Positions 8,835-18,515 of a stretch of 44,044 bases of DNA are shown piece by piece. Origin of the DNA: an uncultured Deferribacteraceae bacterium (GTDB taxonomy: Bacteria > Chrysiogenota > Deferribacteres > Deferribacterales > Mucispirillaceae). Position 1 is the stretch's first letter, and each line of letters opens with the position of its first letter. The notes beneath the pieces are model-generated. The model was not told the origin of the DNA. It did not search any database and saw only the letters and a list, made by a program, of their open reading frames with translations. A program made the position numbers and the translations under genes. The DNA lies in assembly GCA_947041225.1 (NCBI GenBank), contig CAMRDM010000005.1:1-44044 (forward strand). The letters are read 5' to 3'.

Positions 8835-10151
8835 TTAATTCGTAAATAGTTTTGTTATATCATTATAAAAAGCGAAAGCCATAAGTGAAAGCAGTAGTAC
8901 TAATCCAACTGTCTGAAACCCATTAATTATTCTTTCATTAATTTTTCTACGTGTTACTGATTCTATGGTTAATATAAGTAGATGTCCACCATCAAGCACA
9001 GGGATAGGTAGAAGATTAAATACAGCTAGATTTATTGAGATAATCGCAACAAAAAATAACAGTGCAGAAAAACCAGAATCAGCAGAATCAGCAGTTGTTT
9101 TAACGATCATAATAGGTCCACCGACTTGATCGGTTGGAGCTGAGCCAGATATTAATTTACCAAGACTTACAAATATGAATTTAGAGAAATCATAACTTCT
9201 AATAACACCTAATTTAAGTGATTCAAAAAATCCATAACTAACAAAAATATTTCCTTCAATAGGAGAAACACCTGCTATTCCAACTAAGTTTTCGCCTTCT
9301 TTACTCTCCATAGGTGTTAATGTGAGATCAATTATTTCTCCACCTCTATCAACTTTAACGAGTAGTTCAGTTTTAGGATTTGCTCTTATAACCTCTCTAA
9401 CATTGTTCCAATCAGAGATGCTTTTATTATCAATTGTGAGAATCTTATCTTGACGGCTCAATTTAGCTTTGTAAGCAGGATAGTCAGGCACTACTTTTCC
9501 TATAATAGGTGGAAGTACTAAGCCTATACCGATATCACCGATAGGCTCAACTTTATTTGACATCGTTGGTTGATCGACTACTCTTGAAGTAACATTTTTT
9601 ACAGTTCCATCATCTAAAGTAATCTCAATATTTTTATTAGGATTAAGTGCTATATAAGAAGATAGTTCACTCCATGATTGGATATTTTCCTCATCAGCCT
9701 TTACAATAATATCGCCGATTTTAAGTCCAGCTATTTCAGCAGGAGAGTCAATCTCAACAATACCAATTTGTGCTTTATAATCAGGAATACCTGATGCAAA
9801 AAGTCCCCAAAAAATTACTATAGCAAGTAAGAAATTAAATAATGGTCCACCGATTATTATTAAAGCACGTTTAAATCTGTTAACATCGGTTAAAGCTCTA
9901 CCGTGTAGTTCAGGTGTTTCATTATTTTTAACATCATCGGGACTTTCACCGTACATTTTAACATATCCACCGAGTGGTATGGCTGAAAGAAGATACTCTG
10001 TTTCGCCGTATTTAAATCCAAAAACTTTAGGACCAAACCCTATTGAAAACTTCTCTACATAAACGTTTGATATTTTTGCAAAAATAAAATGCCCTAACTC
10101 GTGTATGAAAACTAAGAAAGCTAATACACCTATAGCTATTAATATTGTCAT
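8835..10151 (-). CDS. rseP: RseP-family site-2 zinc metalloprotease
   Basis: A 438-aa inner-membrane protease of the S2P family. It has the zinc motif HELGH (17-21) in the first membrane helix, two PDZ-like domains in the central periplasmic part, and the third zinc ligand in VLDGGH (D387) near the C-terminal helices. RseP cleaves membrane-bound anti-sigma factors and remnant signal peptides. The start is backed by AGAGGA a few bases upstream. It is the last core gene of the lepA-to-rseP series and is separated from dxr by a 24-bp repeat array, an unusual gap in an otherwise compact operon. Confidence 0.95.
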   Translation of the reverse strand: MTILIAIGVLAFLVFIHELGHFIFAKISNVYVEKFSIGFGPKVFGFKYGETEYLLSAIPLGGYVKMYGESPDDVKNNETPELHGRALTDVNRFKRALIIIGGPLFNFLLAIVIFWGLFASGIPDYKAQIGIVEIDSPAEIAGLKIGDIIVKADEENIQSWSELSSYIALNPNKNIEITLDDGTVKNVTSRVVDQPTMSNKVEPIGDIGIGLVLPPIIGKVVPDYPAYKAKLSRQDKILTIDNKSISDWNNVREVIRANPKTELLVKVDRGGEIIDLTLTPMESKEGENLVGIAGVSPIEGNIFVSYGFFESLKLGVIRSYDFSKFIFVSLGKLISGSAPTDQVGGPIMIVKTTADSADSGFSALLFFVAIISINLAVFNLLPIPVLDGGHLLILTIESVTRRKINERIINGFQTVGLVLLLSLMAFAFYNDITKLFTN

Positions 10152-10546
10152 AAATTCCTCTTAAATTTTTTAACTTATACTGAACTAAAATTTCAATTTA
10201 TATATACTTGTGTGTTGGGTTGTGCTTTCAACTTACATGTTAAGTTATACTTGTAACTTGCACGTTGGCTATACTTTCAACTTACATGTTAAGTTATACT
10301 TGTAACTTGCACGTTGGTTATACTTGTAACTTACACATTGGTTATACTTATGCCTTGCACGTTGGTTATACTTGTAACTTACACATTGGTTATACTTATG
10401 TCTTGCACGTTGGTTATACTTATAATTTACATCTAACTGATTTATATATATTTGTAACTTTACGCCAACAGAATTTTCAAACTTTTAAAATAGTCGTAAC
10501 TCTGTTCGTAACTAATTTATAGTCGCAGGTTTATAAATAATTAAAA
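10152..10546. other. 395-bp gap holding a minisatellite
   Basis: This gap lies between the dxr stop and the rseP start, both on the minus strand. More than half of it is the 24-bp tandem array described separately. The flanks are plain AT-rich sequence. An open frame across the array starts with TTG and lacks a ribosome site, so I do not treat it as a gene. Confidence 0.6.
10221..10438. repeat. 24-bp tandem repeat array, about nine units
   Basis: Nine units with consensus TATACTTGTAACTTGCACGT plus TGGT. Boundaries run 10221, 10246, 10270, 10295, 10319, 10343, 10367, 10391 and 10415. Units 1 and 3 are 25 bp and the others 24 bp. A higher-order pattern shows: 10221-10269 and 10270-10318 are near-identical 49-bp pairs, while 10319-10366 and 10367-10414 are 48-bp pairs differing at one base. 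The last unit is degenerate. There are no variable spacers, so it is not CRISPR. It was probably made by replication slippage in two stages. Confidence 0.9.
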
Positions 10547-11665
10547 TCACTTAAACTTTTTAATTATTAAATCAGCTGTTTCATACGCTTTTTTCGAAGA
10601 GTCTATTGCATCGTAAACAGTTTTAGAATCTTCAAAATCTATCTTATCAAGCGATAACTCTACAATTTTTGTTATATCAGTAAATTTTATATCACCCCTC
10701 ATAAAAGCCATAACCGCGGCTTCATTTGAAGAGTTTAGCATAATAAATCTTTTATTACTATTTTTCTCAAGGGCATCTAAAGCGATCCGTAAAGCTTTAA
10801 ACCTTGTAATGTCTGGTTTAAAAAATGTCATCTGACCGACTTCTGTAAGATCTAGAGATTTAGCTGCACTTTGAACTCTATCTGGATACGCTAAAGCATA
10901 CGATATAGGTATCTTCATATCAGGATAACTTAACTGTGCGATCGTTGAGCCATCATTATAATTAACTAATGAGTGGATAATACTTTCTGGATGTATAACT
11001 ACATTCAATTTCGTATGATCTATATTAAAGAGGTATTTAGCCTCAATAAGTTCTAAACCTTTATTCATCATCGTTGCTGAATCTATTGAAACTTTATCGC
11101 CCATCGACCATTTAGGATGGCTTAACGCTTCCTCAATAGATATGTAATCCATCGAATCAGATGGACGAGTTCTAAAAGGCCCACCTGATGCTGTTAAGGT
11201 GATCGACTCAATATCTTTAGTATTATGTCCGATTAACGATTGAAATATAGCTGAATGTTCAGAATCAACAGGAACGATATTTGATCCAGTTTCTTCTGCA
11301 CGATTTATAATAATATCCCCTGCTGTAACTAGAGATTCTTTATTAGCAAGTGCGATATCTATTCCGTGATCGACAATCATATACGCAGAACTAATTCCGT
11401 GTATACCAGTTGCAGCATGCAGAACCATATCAAGATCTAATGTTTCAAGATAGCTTTTTAATATAGATTCATAATGTGGATCAGTTGTTAAAAATGAATG
11501 TTTTGCACCTGTCTCACTTTGTAGTTGATCTAGTAATTTTTCGTTATTATGTGCTGTTATAAACTCTATAGAGAATTTATTTTGATTTTCCATCAATAGT
11601 TCAATAGCTTGAGTACCAATAGAACCTGTTGCACCGATTATTCCGATTTTTTTTCTTTTTTCCAT
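10547..11665 (-). CDS. dxr: 1-deoxy-D-xylulose 5-phosphate reductoisomerase
   Basis: A 372-aa enzyme of the MEP isoprenoid pathway converting DXP to 2-C-methyl-D-erythritol 4-phosphate with NADPH. It shows the N-terminal nucleotide loop GATGSIG, the active-site segments ASGGPFR and HPKWSMG, DSATMMNKGLE, and SNEAAV near the C-terminus. Length is close to the family norm. The product feeds undecaprenyl phosphate synthesis through UppS, encoded two genes upstream. It begins 18 nt after cdsA behind GAGAG, and downstream lies the repeat array and then rseP. Confidence 0.96.
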   Translation of the reverse strand: MEKRKKIGIIGATGSIGTQAIELLMENQNKFSIEFITAHNNEKLLDQLQSETGAKHSFLTTDPHYESILKSYLETLDLDMVLHAATGIHGISSAYMIVDHGIDIALANKESLVTAGDIIINRAEETGSNIVPVDSEHSAIFQSLIGHNTKDIESITLTASGGPFRTRPSDSMDYISIEEALSHPKWSMGDKVSIDSATMMNKGLELIEAKYLFNIDHTKLNVVIHPESIIHSLVNYNDGSTIAQLSYPDMKIPISYALAYPDRVQSAAKSLDLTEVGQMTFFKPDITRFKALRIALDALEKNSNKRFIMLNSSNEAAVMAFMRGDIKFTDITKIVELSLDKIDFEDSKTVYDAIDSSKKAYETADLIIKKFK

Positions 11666-11683
11666 ATTATCAATCTCTCGTAT

Positions 11684-12508
11684 TTACCAAATTTTAATAT
11701 ATGTATCTAAAATATTTATGTACAGAAATAACAACGGTGATGCAAATATAATAGAATCAAACCTATCATACATACCACCATGTCCAGGGATTAATGTTCC
11801 TGAATCTTTTACATTAGCAGAGCGTTTAATCATCGACTCAATTAGATCACCTAACACACCTATGGCTATAAGTTCTATAGTAAGTATAGTTATCCAAAGA
11901 ACAGATTTTTCTAATAGATAGTGGTTAATAAGTAATCCAGCTATTAAAGCAAATATAGTTCCTCCGATCAATCCTTCAATAGATTTTTTCGGACTAACAG
12001 CTTCGATCAATTTATGTTTACCGAATTTCACTCCAACAAAGTATGCAAATACATCTGAACACCATACAACAAAGTAGAGATAGATTAGCCATTCATAAGA
12101 TATATCTCTTATCAAGAATATAGTTGATAGGCATAAAGGCAACATAATTGATGCAACAAACGTAACAGCTACATCTACAAACGCATCTTTAGTAGGGTTT
12201 GTGCTTAACATTTTTATTATAAATATTACGACAAAAAGAAAAAATAGATACGCTATAAGGATAAGATGTAGTTTGAAAAATATAAGATTTATAATTACTA
12301 TAGCAGAGACGTATATAGGTATAGGAGTAAGTAGGTGTTCATTGTTTTTTAATAGTGCTACAAACTCACGAGATACTAATATATTCACAATTAATATCAA
12401 TATGAAGAATATACGATTATCTGCATATATTGTTGCATAGATAGATAATGCTGCCAGTATCGATCCTGCTATAATTCTTTTAACTAACTCTGTTCTCTTA
12501 TGTCCCAT
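11684..12508 (-). CDS. cdsA: Phosphatidate cytidylyltransferase
   Basis: A 274-aa polytopic membrane enzyme making CDP-diacylglycerol from phosphatidic acid and CTP, the branch point of phospholipid synthesis. It has several hydrophobic helices and the C-terminal family signature: GDLIESMIKR, KDSG, IPGHGGMYDRFDS. Start choice: a TTG at 12523 gives five extra residues but has no ribosome site, whereas GGAG at 12518-12521 lies nine bases before the ATG at 12508. I therefore take 12508. The gene sits between uppS and dxr in the usual order. Confidence 0.94.
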   Translation of the reverse strand: MGHKRTELVKRIIAGSILAALSIYATIYADNRIFFILILIVNILVSREFVALLKNNEHLLTPIPIYVSAIVIINLIFFKLHLILIAYLFFLFVVIFIIKMLSTNPTKDAFVDVAVTFVASIMLPLCLSTIFLIRDISYEWLIYLYFVVWCSDVFAYFVGVKFGKHKLIEAVSPKKSIEGLIGGTIFALIAGLLINHYLLEKSVLWITILTIELIAIGVLGDLIESMIKRSANVKDSGTLIPGHGGMYDRFDSIIFASPLLFLYINILDTYIKIW

Positions 12509-12602
12509 CTTAGATTTCTCCAATTTTATTGACGTTATAATACTTTATCATATAATTATAATAAAGTTGTATTTTTTTTTAGGTAGTAGATTTTAGAGGA
12601 GG

Positions 12603-13325
12603 TTACTCATCGACCTTGCCATATCTTCTAACACGTTGAGAGAACTCTATTATAGCTTCATTAAAGTCTGTTTCGTTAAAATCTGGCCATAGTTTTTGAG
12701 TAAATATCATTTCAGAGTACGCTAATTGCCATAGCATAAAGTTACTAATACGATTTTCTCCAGAAGTTCTTATGAGTAGATCTATATCAGGTATGATAGG
12801 ATTATATAGATAATCGTTAAATAAATTTTGATTGATCTGATTTACTTTTATCTCACCGTCTAGCACAGATTTAGCGATAGCTTTAGTAGCATCAATAATT
12901 TCATCTTTTCCACTATATGATATAGCTAGATTTAAAACCATACCAGTATTTGATGATGAGTCTTCTCTAAGTTTTTGAATAGTATCTTGAGTTTTATCAG
13001 GTAATCTATCTAATTTCCCTGATGCTATGAATGAGATATTATTGTTTATAATAGTTTTACGTTCAGACTCAAGATACTCTTGAAGAAGTTTCATAAGGTA
13101 CTGTACTTCTTTTGTTGGACGATCAAAATTTTCAGTAGAGAAGGTAAACATAGATAGATATTTAAGGTTAAGGTTAGCTGCATGAGTTATTATTTTTCTA
13201 ACAGTGTTCGCACCTTCTCTATGTCCAGCCATTCTTGGTAGTAGACGTTTCTTTGCCCATCTACCGTTACCGTCCATTATTATCGCTACATGTTTAGGTA
13301 CAGGATTGCCTTTATTTTGTTGCAA
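12603..13325 (-). CDS. uppS: Undecaprenyl diphosphate synthase (cis-prenyltransferase)
   Basis: A 240-aa cytoplasmic enzyme that extends farnesyl diphosphate with isopentenyl units to C55-PP, the lipid carrier for peptidoglycan and O-antigen. It shows IIMDGNGRWAK with catalytic D18, GHREG, FSTENF, and DLLIRTSGE followed by the FMLWQLAYSE segment. The start codon is TTG (13325), two bases after the frr stop, with GGAG inside the end of frr giving an 8-nt spacing. No in-frame ATG precedes the catalytic motif, so TTG is well supported and coupling to frr is likely. Confidence 0.95.
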   Translation of the reverse strand: MQQNKGNPVPKHVAIIMDGNGRWAKKRLLPRMAGHREGANTVRKIITHAANLNLKYLSMFTFSTENFDRPTKEVQYLMKLLQEYLESERKTIINNNISFIASGKLDRLPDKTQDTIQKLREDSSSNTGMVLNLAISYSGKDEIIDATKAIAKSVLDGEIKVNQINQNLFNDYLYNPIIPDIDLLIRTSGENRISNFMLWQLAYSEMIFTQKLWPDFNETDFNEAIIEFSQRVRRYGKVDE

Positions 13326-13327
13326 TG

Positions 13328-13885
13328 CTAGATCTCCATCACTTCTTTTTCTTTAGCTACAGTTATGTCGTCTATATTTTTAATTGATGCGTCAGTTATT
13401 TTTTGAATATCTTCTAGCATTTTTTTAGATTCATCTTCACCGATAGCTTTATCTTTCTCTAATTTTTTCATTTGCTCATTAGCATCTCTTCTTTCATTTC
13501 GTACAGCTACTTTAGTATCTTCCGATATTTTTTTAATAATTTTAACAAGATCTTTACGTCTATCTTCAGTTAGTTGAGGAAAAGGTATTCTCACGACTTT
13601 TCCATCGTTTGATGGATTGAAACCCATTTGAGATGTTTGAATTGCTTTTTCAATCTCTTTAATTAAAGCAGGCTCCCACGGTGTTACTGTAACCATTCTA
13701 GGTTCAGGAATAGATAAAGTTGCAACACCTGCAAGTGGAGTTGGTGTACCGTAATAATCTACTTTAATATTATCAAACATAGATATAGTAGCTCGTCCAG
13801 TACGAATACCTTTAAGCTCTTCTTTATAGTGTACTATTGTTTTCTCGATTTTCTCATTTAAATTTTTAATTACTGATTGAGGCAT
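13328..13885 (-). CDS. frr: Ribosome recycling factor
   Basis: A 185-aa protein of exactly the family length. With EF-G it splits post-termination ribosomes. It has the recognisable EELKGIRTGRA segment, the VRIPFPQLTEDRRKDLVK region and the long coiled C-terminal helix. The ATG is preceded by GGGAG. It follows pyrH by 13 nt, the usual pyrH-frr-uppS order. The last codons contain the ribosome site of uppS. Confidence 0.96.
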   Translation of the reverse strand: MPQSVIKNLNEKIEKTIVHYKEELKGIRTGRATISMFDNIKVDYYGTPTPLAGVATLSIPEPRMVTVTPWEPALIKEIEKAIQTSQMGFNPSNDGKVVRIPFPQLTEDRRKDLVKIIKKISEDTKVAVRNERRDANEQMKKLEKDKAIGEDESKKMLEDIQKITDASIKNIDDITVAKEKEVMEI

Positions 13886-13898
13886 GATATTTCTCCCT

Positions 13899-14615
13899 TT
13901 ATTTTCCTTTAACTAATGTTCCGATTTTTTCGCCGTGTACTATATTTAATAGATTGTTTTTACCGAACATATCAAAAATTATAAGTGGTATATTGTTATC
14001 CATACACATACTTATCGCTGTTGAGTCCATAACTTCTAACCGTTTTGTTAATACATCTAAATAACTTATTTCATCGTATTTAGTAGCTGTACTATCTTTT
14101 TTAGGATCAGCAGAGTAAATGCCATCAACTTTAGTTGCCTTTAGAACTATATCAGCGTTGATCTCTGATGCTCTCAACGTTGCAGTTGTATCGGTTGTGA
14201 AATATGGATTACCTGTTCCTGCTGCAAAGATAACTACTCTATTTTTTTCAAGATGTCGCATAGCTCTACGTCTTATGTAAGGCTCTGCTATTTGACGCAT
14301 CTCAACAGCTGATTGTACTCTTGTTGGTATCCCTGTTTCCTCTAGCGTGCTTTGAACAGCAAGACAGTTGATAACAGTTGCAAGCATACCCATGTGATCT
14401 GCTGTAACTCTATCCATACCTTTAGATGCAAGTGATACGCCTCTAAAAATATTACCACCACCTATAACGATACCTATTTTTATCCCAAGAGAGTGAATAG
14501 ATTGAATTTCTCCAGCGATATACTTAATGATATCATTATCAATACCGTAACCCATATTACCCATTAAAGCTTCGCCAGATAGTTTAAGAAGAATTCGATT
14601 GTATTTAATATCCAT
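13899..14615 (-). CDS. pyrH: Uridylate kinase
   Basis: A 238-aa amino-acid-kinase-fold enzyme phosphorylating UMP to UDP, a hexamer in most bacteria. It shows KLSGEALMG at the N-terminus, [12 protein letters not shown], the DHMGMLATV segment, [11 protein letters not shown] and [14 protein letters not shown]. Length matches the family. A 151-bp AT-rich gap with no hairpin separates it from lepB. The start is the ATG at 14615, with AAGAGG somewhat upstream. Confidence 0.96.
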   Translation of the reverse strand: MDIKYNRILLKLSGEALMGNMGYGIDNDIIKYIAGEIQSIHSLGIKIGIVIGGGNIFRGVSLASKGMDRVTADHMGMLATVINCLAVQSTLEETGIPTRVQSAVEMRQIAEPYIRRRAMRHLEKNRVVIFAAGTGNPYFTTDTTATLRASEINADIVLKATKVDGIYSADPKKDSTATKYDEISYLDVLTKRLEVMDSTAISMCMDNNIPLIIFDMFGKNNLLNIVHGEKIGTLVKGK

Positions 14616-14766
14616 AATGTATTACAAAACCTCTTACTGTATTTTATTCAGTATATTAATATTTTTCAATATATAATTTTATTTTACTTAATTTTATTTT
14701 TGTATAGCGTAATTAATGTAAGTTGTGTACTTAGCATATATATATATAACTCTGCTTAATGAGAGT

Positions 14767-15354
14767 TTACTTAATTAGTTTTCCTATACGGTTAAATCTA
14801 ACTTTAGATTCCTCTCCGCTACCCCAAGACCAGTAGATTAATAAAGCTTCACCAACGACTAATTCTTTCTCAACAAATCCCCAAAACCTACTATCAAAAC
14901 TTGAATCACGATTATCTCCTAATACAAAATATGTATCTTTAGGAACGATAAACTCCATAACATTATCTCTTGTTGATACGTTCGGTGGGATAATAATATC
15001 TGAATTAAATTTTGTGAAATCAGATAAGATTGTTTCTCCGTTTCTAACTATCTGTTTATTGATAATCTCTATCTTATCACCAGGTGCACCAACAACTCTT
15101 TTAATGTAATCCATAGATGGATCAAGAGGATATTTAAATACTATGACATCATCAACCTTAGGATCAGAAAATATATATGCAAGTTTACTAACTAATATAT
15201 GATCTCCAACTAATAATGTATCAAGCATAGATCCTGTAGGGATTTTATACGCCTGTATAATAAAAGTTTTTATTATCATCGCTATCACAAATGCTACTAT
15301 AATAGAGTCGATAGTCTCTCTAACCGTACCAGGTTTTTTTATTTCTTTACTCAT
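14767..15354 (-). CDS. lepB: Signal peptidase I
   Basis: A 195-aa type I signal peptidase with one N-terminal membrane helix (about 17-35) and a periplasmic catalytic domain. The serine nucleophile is S42 in PTGSMLDTL, the general-base lysine is K85 in YIKRVVG, and box E is GDNRDSSFDSR. It cleaves signal peptides from exported proteins, several of which are encoded in this window. It lies 69 nt after lepA, the classic lepA-lepB pairing, and probably shares its transcript. Confidence 0.95.
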   Translation of the reverse strand: MSKEIKKPGTVRETIDSIIVAFVIAMIIKTFIIQAYKIPTGSMLDTLLVGDHILVSKLAYIFSDPKVDDVIVFKYPLDPSMDYIKRVVGAPGDKIEIINKQIVRNGETILSDFTKFNSDIIIPPNVSTRDNVMEFIVPKDTYFVLGDNRDSSFDSRFWGFVEKELVVGEALLIYWSWGSGEESKVRFNRIGKLIK

Positions 15355-15423
15355 AATACTATTTAATACCTTCCTAAAATATCTGATAACTAAACTAAAT
15401 TAATAGTAGAGATAACTAGATTA

Positions 15424-17226
15424 TTATTTATCATCTCCGATCTTCAAGACTGCAAGAAAAGCTTCTTGAGGTAGTTCAACCGATCCGATCTGTTTCATTC
15501 GTTTTTTACCTTCTTTCTGTTTTTCAAGCAGTTTTCGTTTACGAGATATATCTCCACCGTAACATTTAGCTATAACATCTTTTCTATACGCTTTAACAGT
15601 ACTGCGAGCTAAAACTTTATTACCTATTGCAGCTTGAATAGCTACTTCAAACATCTGCCGTGGTATAACTTCTTGCATCTTTTCAACCAATATTCTACCT
15701 TTATGTTCTATCTGATCTCTATGAGCTATGATAGATAAAGCATCAACTGGTTCTTTATTTATTAATATATCAAGTTTGACAAGGTTACTCTGTTTAAATT
15801 CAGAAAACTCATAATCAAACGATGCGTATCCTCTTGAACATGATTTTAATTTATCATAGAAATCAATTACAATTTCGATTAAAGGAAGTTGATACTCTAA
15901 TATAACTCGTGTAGGAGATAGATATCTCATATCAGTTTGATATCCTCTTCGTTGTTGTAATAATCTAATTACAGCTCCTAGATATTCAGATGGCAATATA
16001 AGTGTTGCAGATATAAACGACTCTTCAATTTTAACTATACATGAAGCATCAGGCATATCAGCAGGGTTATCCACCTCTATTACAGTTGAGTCTGTTTTAT
16101 AGACTTTAAACACAACTGTTGGAGCAGTTGATATTAGATTAAGATTAAACTCTCTCTCTAATCTCTCTTGAATAATCTCCATATGTAGGAGACCTAAAAA
16201 TCCACATCTAAATCCGAACCCTAATGCAACAGATGATTCTGGTTCAAATGTTACAGCGGAGTCGTTCAATATTAATTTTTCAAGTGAGTCTCTTAAAGCT
16301 GGATAGTCGGTTGAGTCTATAGGATATAATCCACAAAACACAACTGGTTTAATAAGTTTAAACCCTGGAAAAGGAGAGGTCGTTTTACGTTTCTGATGAG
16401 TTACAGTATCACCGATCTTAACCTCAGTTAACTCTTTTATCGATGCTGAAATAAATCCAACTTCACCAACCGATAGTTTTGGTACTGCGATAGCTGATGG
16501 AGTAAATTTTCCAACCTCTAATGTTTCGTAATCACGTCCAGTTGATAGTAAGGTAATCTTATCACCTTTAGTTATCGTTCCATCAATTACTCTAATCAGT
16601 ACAATGATCCCTCTGTAAGTATCATACCATGAATCAAATATCATAGCTTTTAGTGGAGCTTCAGGATCGCCTGATGGAGCTGGTATATTTTTAACTATCG
16701 CTTCTAAAATTTCTTTAGTTCCGATACCTTCTTTCGCTGATGCTAAGATAGCCTCTGTTGCATCTATCCCTATAGAGTCTTCAATCTCTGTTTTAACTTT
16801 CTCTACATCGGCTGATGGTAGATCGATTTTATTGATTACAGGTACAATCTCTAAATTTTGATCTACAGCCATATTTGTATTAGCTATAGTTTGTGCTTCA
16901 ACACCTTGTGAGGCATCAACAACCATCAACGCTCCTTCGCAGGCAGCGAGAGATCTTGAGACTTCATATGTGAAATCAACGTGTCCAGGTGTATCAATCA
17001 AGTTTAGAACATATTTGTTACCATCATCTGCGACGTATGATAAACAAACTGTTTGTGCTTTGATAGTTATACCACGTTCTCTTTCTATATCCATAGAGTC
17101 AAGAACTTGCGACTTCATTGATCTTTCATCTAAACCGCCAGTAAACTCAATGAGCCTATCGGCTATCGTTGACTTACCGTGATCTATATGTGCTATAATA
17201 GAAAAATTACGTATATTTGATGACAA
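15424..17226 (-). CDS. lepA: Elongation factor 4 (LepA)
   Basis: A 600-aa translational GTPase with all G motifs: [22 protein letters not shown] and NKIDLPSAD, and the LepA-specific C-terminal part with [19 protein letters not shown]4 acts on stalled or stressed ribosomes and in ribosome assembly. The start codon is TTG (17226) with GGAG eight bases upstream. The resulting N-terminus [18 protein letters not shown] aligns with the normal family start, and no ATG is available earlier in frame. It is the first gene of the long minus-strand operon, with a candidate promoter at 17259-17286. Confidence 0.97.
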   Translation of the reverse strand: MSSNIRNFSIIAHIDHGKSTIADRLIEFTGGLDERSMKSQVLDSMDIERERGITIKAQTVCLSYVADDGNKYVLNLIDTPGHVDFTYEVSRSLAACEGALMVVDASQGVEAQTIANTNMAVDQNLEIVPVINKIDLPSADVEKVKTEIEDSIGIDATEAILASAKEGIGTKEILEAIVKNIPAPSGDPEAPLKAMIFDSWYDTYRGIIVLIRVIDGTITKGDKITLLSTGRDYETLEVGKFTPSAIAVPKLSVGEVGFISASIKELTEVKIGDTVTHQKRKTTSPFPGFKLIKPVVFCGLYPIDSTDYPALRDSLEKLILNDSAVTFEPESSVALGFGFRCGFLGLLHMEIIQERLEREFNLNLISTAPTVVFKVYKTDSTVIEVDNPADMPDASCIVKIEESFISATLILPSEYLGAVIRLLQQRRGYQTDMRYLSPTRVILEYQLPLIEIVIDFYDKLKSCSRGYASFDYEFSEFKQSNLVKLDILINKEPVDALSIIAHRDQIEHKGRILVEKMQEVIPRQMFEVAIQAAIGNKVLARSTVKAYRKDVIAKCYGGDISRKRKLLEKQKEGKKRMKQIGSVELPQEAFLAVLKIGDDK

Positions 17227-17258
17227 TTTTACGACTCCAATATAAACTTTAACTTACT

Positions 17259-17286
17259 ATCTTACAATAATATGAATATATTTCAA
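17259..17286 (-). promoter_or_regulatory. Candidate sigma-70 promoter for the lepA-rseP operon
   Basis: On the minus strand, TTGAAA (17286-17281) is followed after 16 bp by TAAGAT (17264-17259), about 33 bases before the lepA start. Five of six -35 and four of six -10 bases match consensus. In such AT-rich sequence chance matches are common, so the position rather than the score is the main support. Confidence 0.42.
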
Positions 17287-17746
17287 GTATCTTTTCATTA
17301 AAGTTGAAAACAGTTGTACGAACAAAATTTTTATTTAACAAATAGTGGTAGTAAATACCTTATTTCATATATGATATACAGTCTAATATTTCTTCAACTG
17401 TTTTAAAATATTTGCGATAATCTTATTTTTTAAAGAGTAATAAAGTAAGCAACAAAGGTTCTCAACGTTTTCTACATAATATATAAACATCATAAAATCT
17501 TATAGATATATAAAACAACAATAGTTATATGTATTGAAAATATAAACAATATTAAAGTAAATCTCCTTGTGAATATATTATCATATTATAATGTTGCTTG
17601 TATGATATAGAAGTTAATATTGATATTTTGAAGGTATTAACTTTTAATAAATGTAATATGATAACCATACTATGATTAGTTAGTGATCATTTAAGGAGAT
17701 GATAGATGTTTGATAGATAAAAATATTTAATATTGCTATTAGTTAT

Positions 17747-17808
17747 ACTGTAACAGATCACTCTTACTAAGTAAGATTATATAAGGCTAAAATCTTTCAA
17801 GTTACAGT
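17747..17808. other. Nested inverted-repeat (foldable) element
   Basis: Outer arms ACTGTAAC (17747-17754) and GTTACAGT (17801-17808) are perfectly complementary over 8 bp. Inside are two alternative, overlapping hairpins: CTTAC/GTAAG (17763-17767 with 17771-17775) and AAGATT/AATCTT (17773-17778 with 17791-17796). They share bases, so they exclude each other. There is no T-run on either side. It does not resemble a tRNA or a riboswitch I know. Confidence 0.5.
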
Positions 17809-17850
17809 GGAATATTTTTCTCTAGCAAAAATTATAAGTGATAAAAAATA

Positions 17851-18498
17851 CTAATATCTTTTATCAGCTTTTCTATGTTTTCTTTTAGGAAAAATTCTGC
17901 TTTTTGGACGTGCAGTAGGTGGAATTTTATGTTTATTAAACGCCTCTTGTTTCTCTTTTATAAAGTGTTGAAATGCGTGTTTTATCAACTCTCCTCTTAA
18001 TTTATAGAACTCGTAAGTTTCATTAGTAACAAATGCTGAGTTTCTTATGTTTAGGAGGTATCTAACAGTTGCAGCAACTTCTTTAGGATACGCTGTTTTT
18101 TCGTTCGGATCGTTCGGATTATGAGCAACACAATCTGATACATATTTTGTAGAGTTCATCTGTAAACTAGATAGGTCTTTTAACGCATGATCGCATCCAG
18201 TAACTCTTGAACTGATTTTAACAGATGTTTTATTAACGCTAATATTTTTATCAAAGCCAAGACAGATACGTTCAATTTTCCAAGCATCTTTTGCAATATT
18301 AGATGATGTTTTCATAGCATCTTTAATATGTTCACAAGCATCTTTTAAGTTTTCACTATAATCTTGATTTTCGTTAAATTTAATAGCTGCTTGATTTGTA
18401 CAATCATTTAACTGATTATAGAATTTATTGTTCATTATTTCTGTTCCCACTCTCTTCTTTATTGCTTCTATCTTGCTGTGTTCAAGATTACGATACAT
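17851..18498 (-). CDS. Unrecognised 215-aa protein
   Basis: I do not recognise this protein. It is soluble-looking, probably mostly helical, and lacks a signal peptide or membrane segment. It has five cysteines (in NDCTNQ, KDACEH, ERICLG, TGCDHA and SDCVAH) and a strongly basic tail (RPKSRIFPKRKHRKADKR), which could bind nucleic acid. The gene stands alone between two long non-coding stretches. Start choice: a GTG at 18504 is possible, but AGGTG at 18503-18507 fits better with the ATG at 18498. A good sigma-70-like promoter lies at 18516-18544, so the gene is probably expressed. Codon usage looks like that of its neighbours. It is possibly lineage-specific. Confidence 0.7.
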   Translation of the reverse strand: MYRNLEHSKIEAIKKRVGTEIMNNKFYNQLNDCTNQAAIKFNENQDYSENLKDACEHIKDAMKTSSNIAKDAWKIERICLGFDKNISVNKTSVKISSRVTGCDHALKDLSSLQMNSTKYVSDCVAHNPNDPNEKTAYPKEVAATVRYLLNIRNSAFVTNETYEFYKLRGELIKHAFQHFIKEKQEAFNKHKIPPTARPKSRIFPKRKHRKADKRY

Positions 18499-18515
18499 TT
18501 TCACCTAATATTGTA

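Larger units (their letters stand above)
17227..17850. other. 624-bp intergenic region with a mini-ORF and foldable element
   Basis: Lies between the lepA start and the stop of the orphan gene. It is mostly featureless AT-rich sequence. Near its right side, on the plus strand, are a strong ribosome site (AAGGAG at 17693-17698), a four-codon frame at 17706-17720, and an inverted-repeat element at 17747-17808. No longer frame follows them. It may be a decayed gene end, a small RNA, or noise. Confidence 0.45.

Noticed and set aside
10221..10438. Possible CRISPR array
   Set aside because: Units are contiguous with no unique spacers, there is no cas gene, and dimer-level duplication explains the pattern.
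10265..10522. Plus-strand open frame giving a repetitive GYTxxLHV-type peptide
   Set aside because: It is the translation of the 24-bp array (24 is a multiple of 3). It has a TTG start, no ribosome site, and lies opposite to the operon direction.
12509..12523. Upstream TTG start for cdsA
   Set aside because: It has no ribosome site. GGAG is correctly placed for the ATG at 12508.
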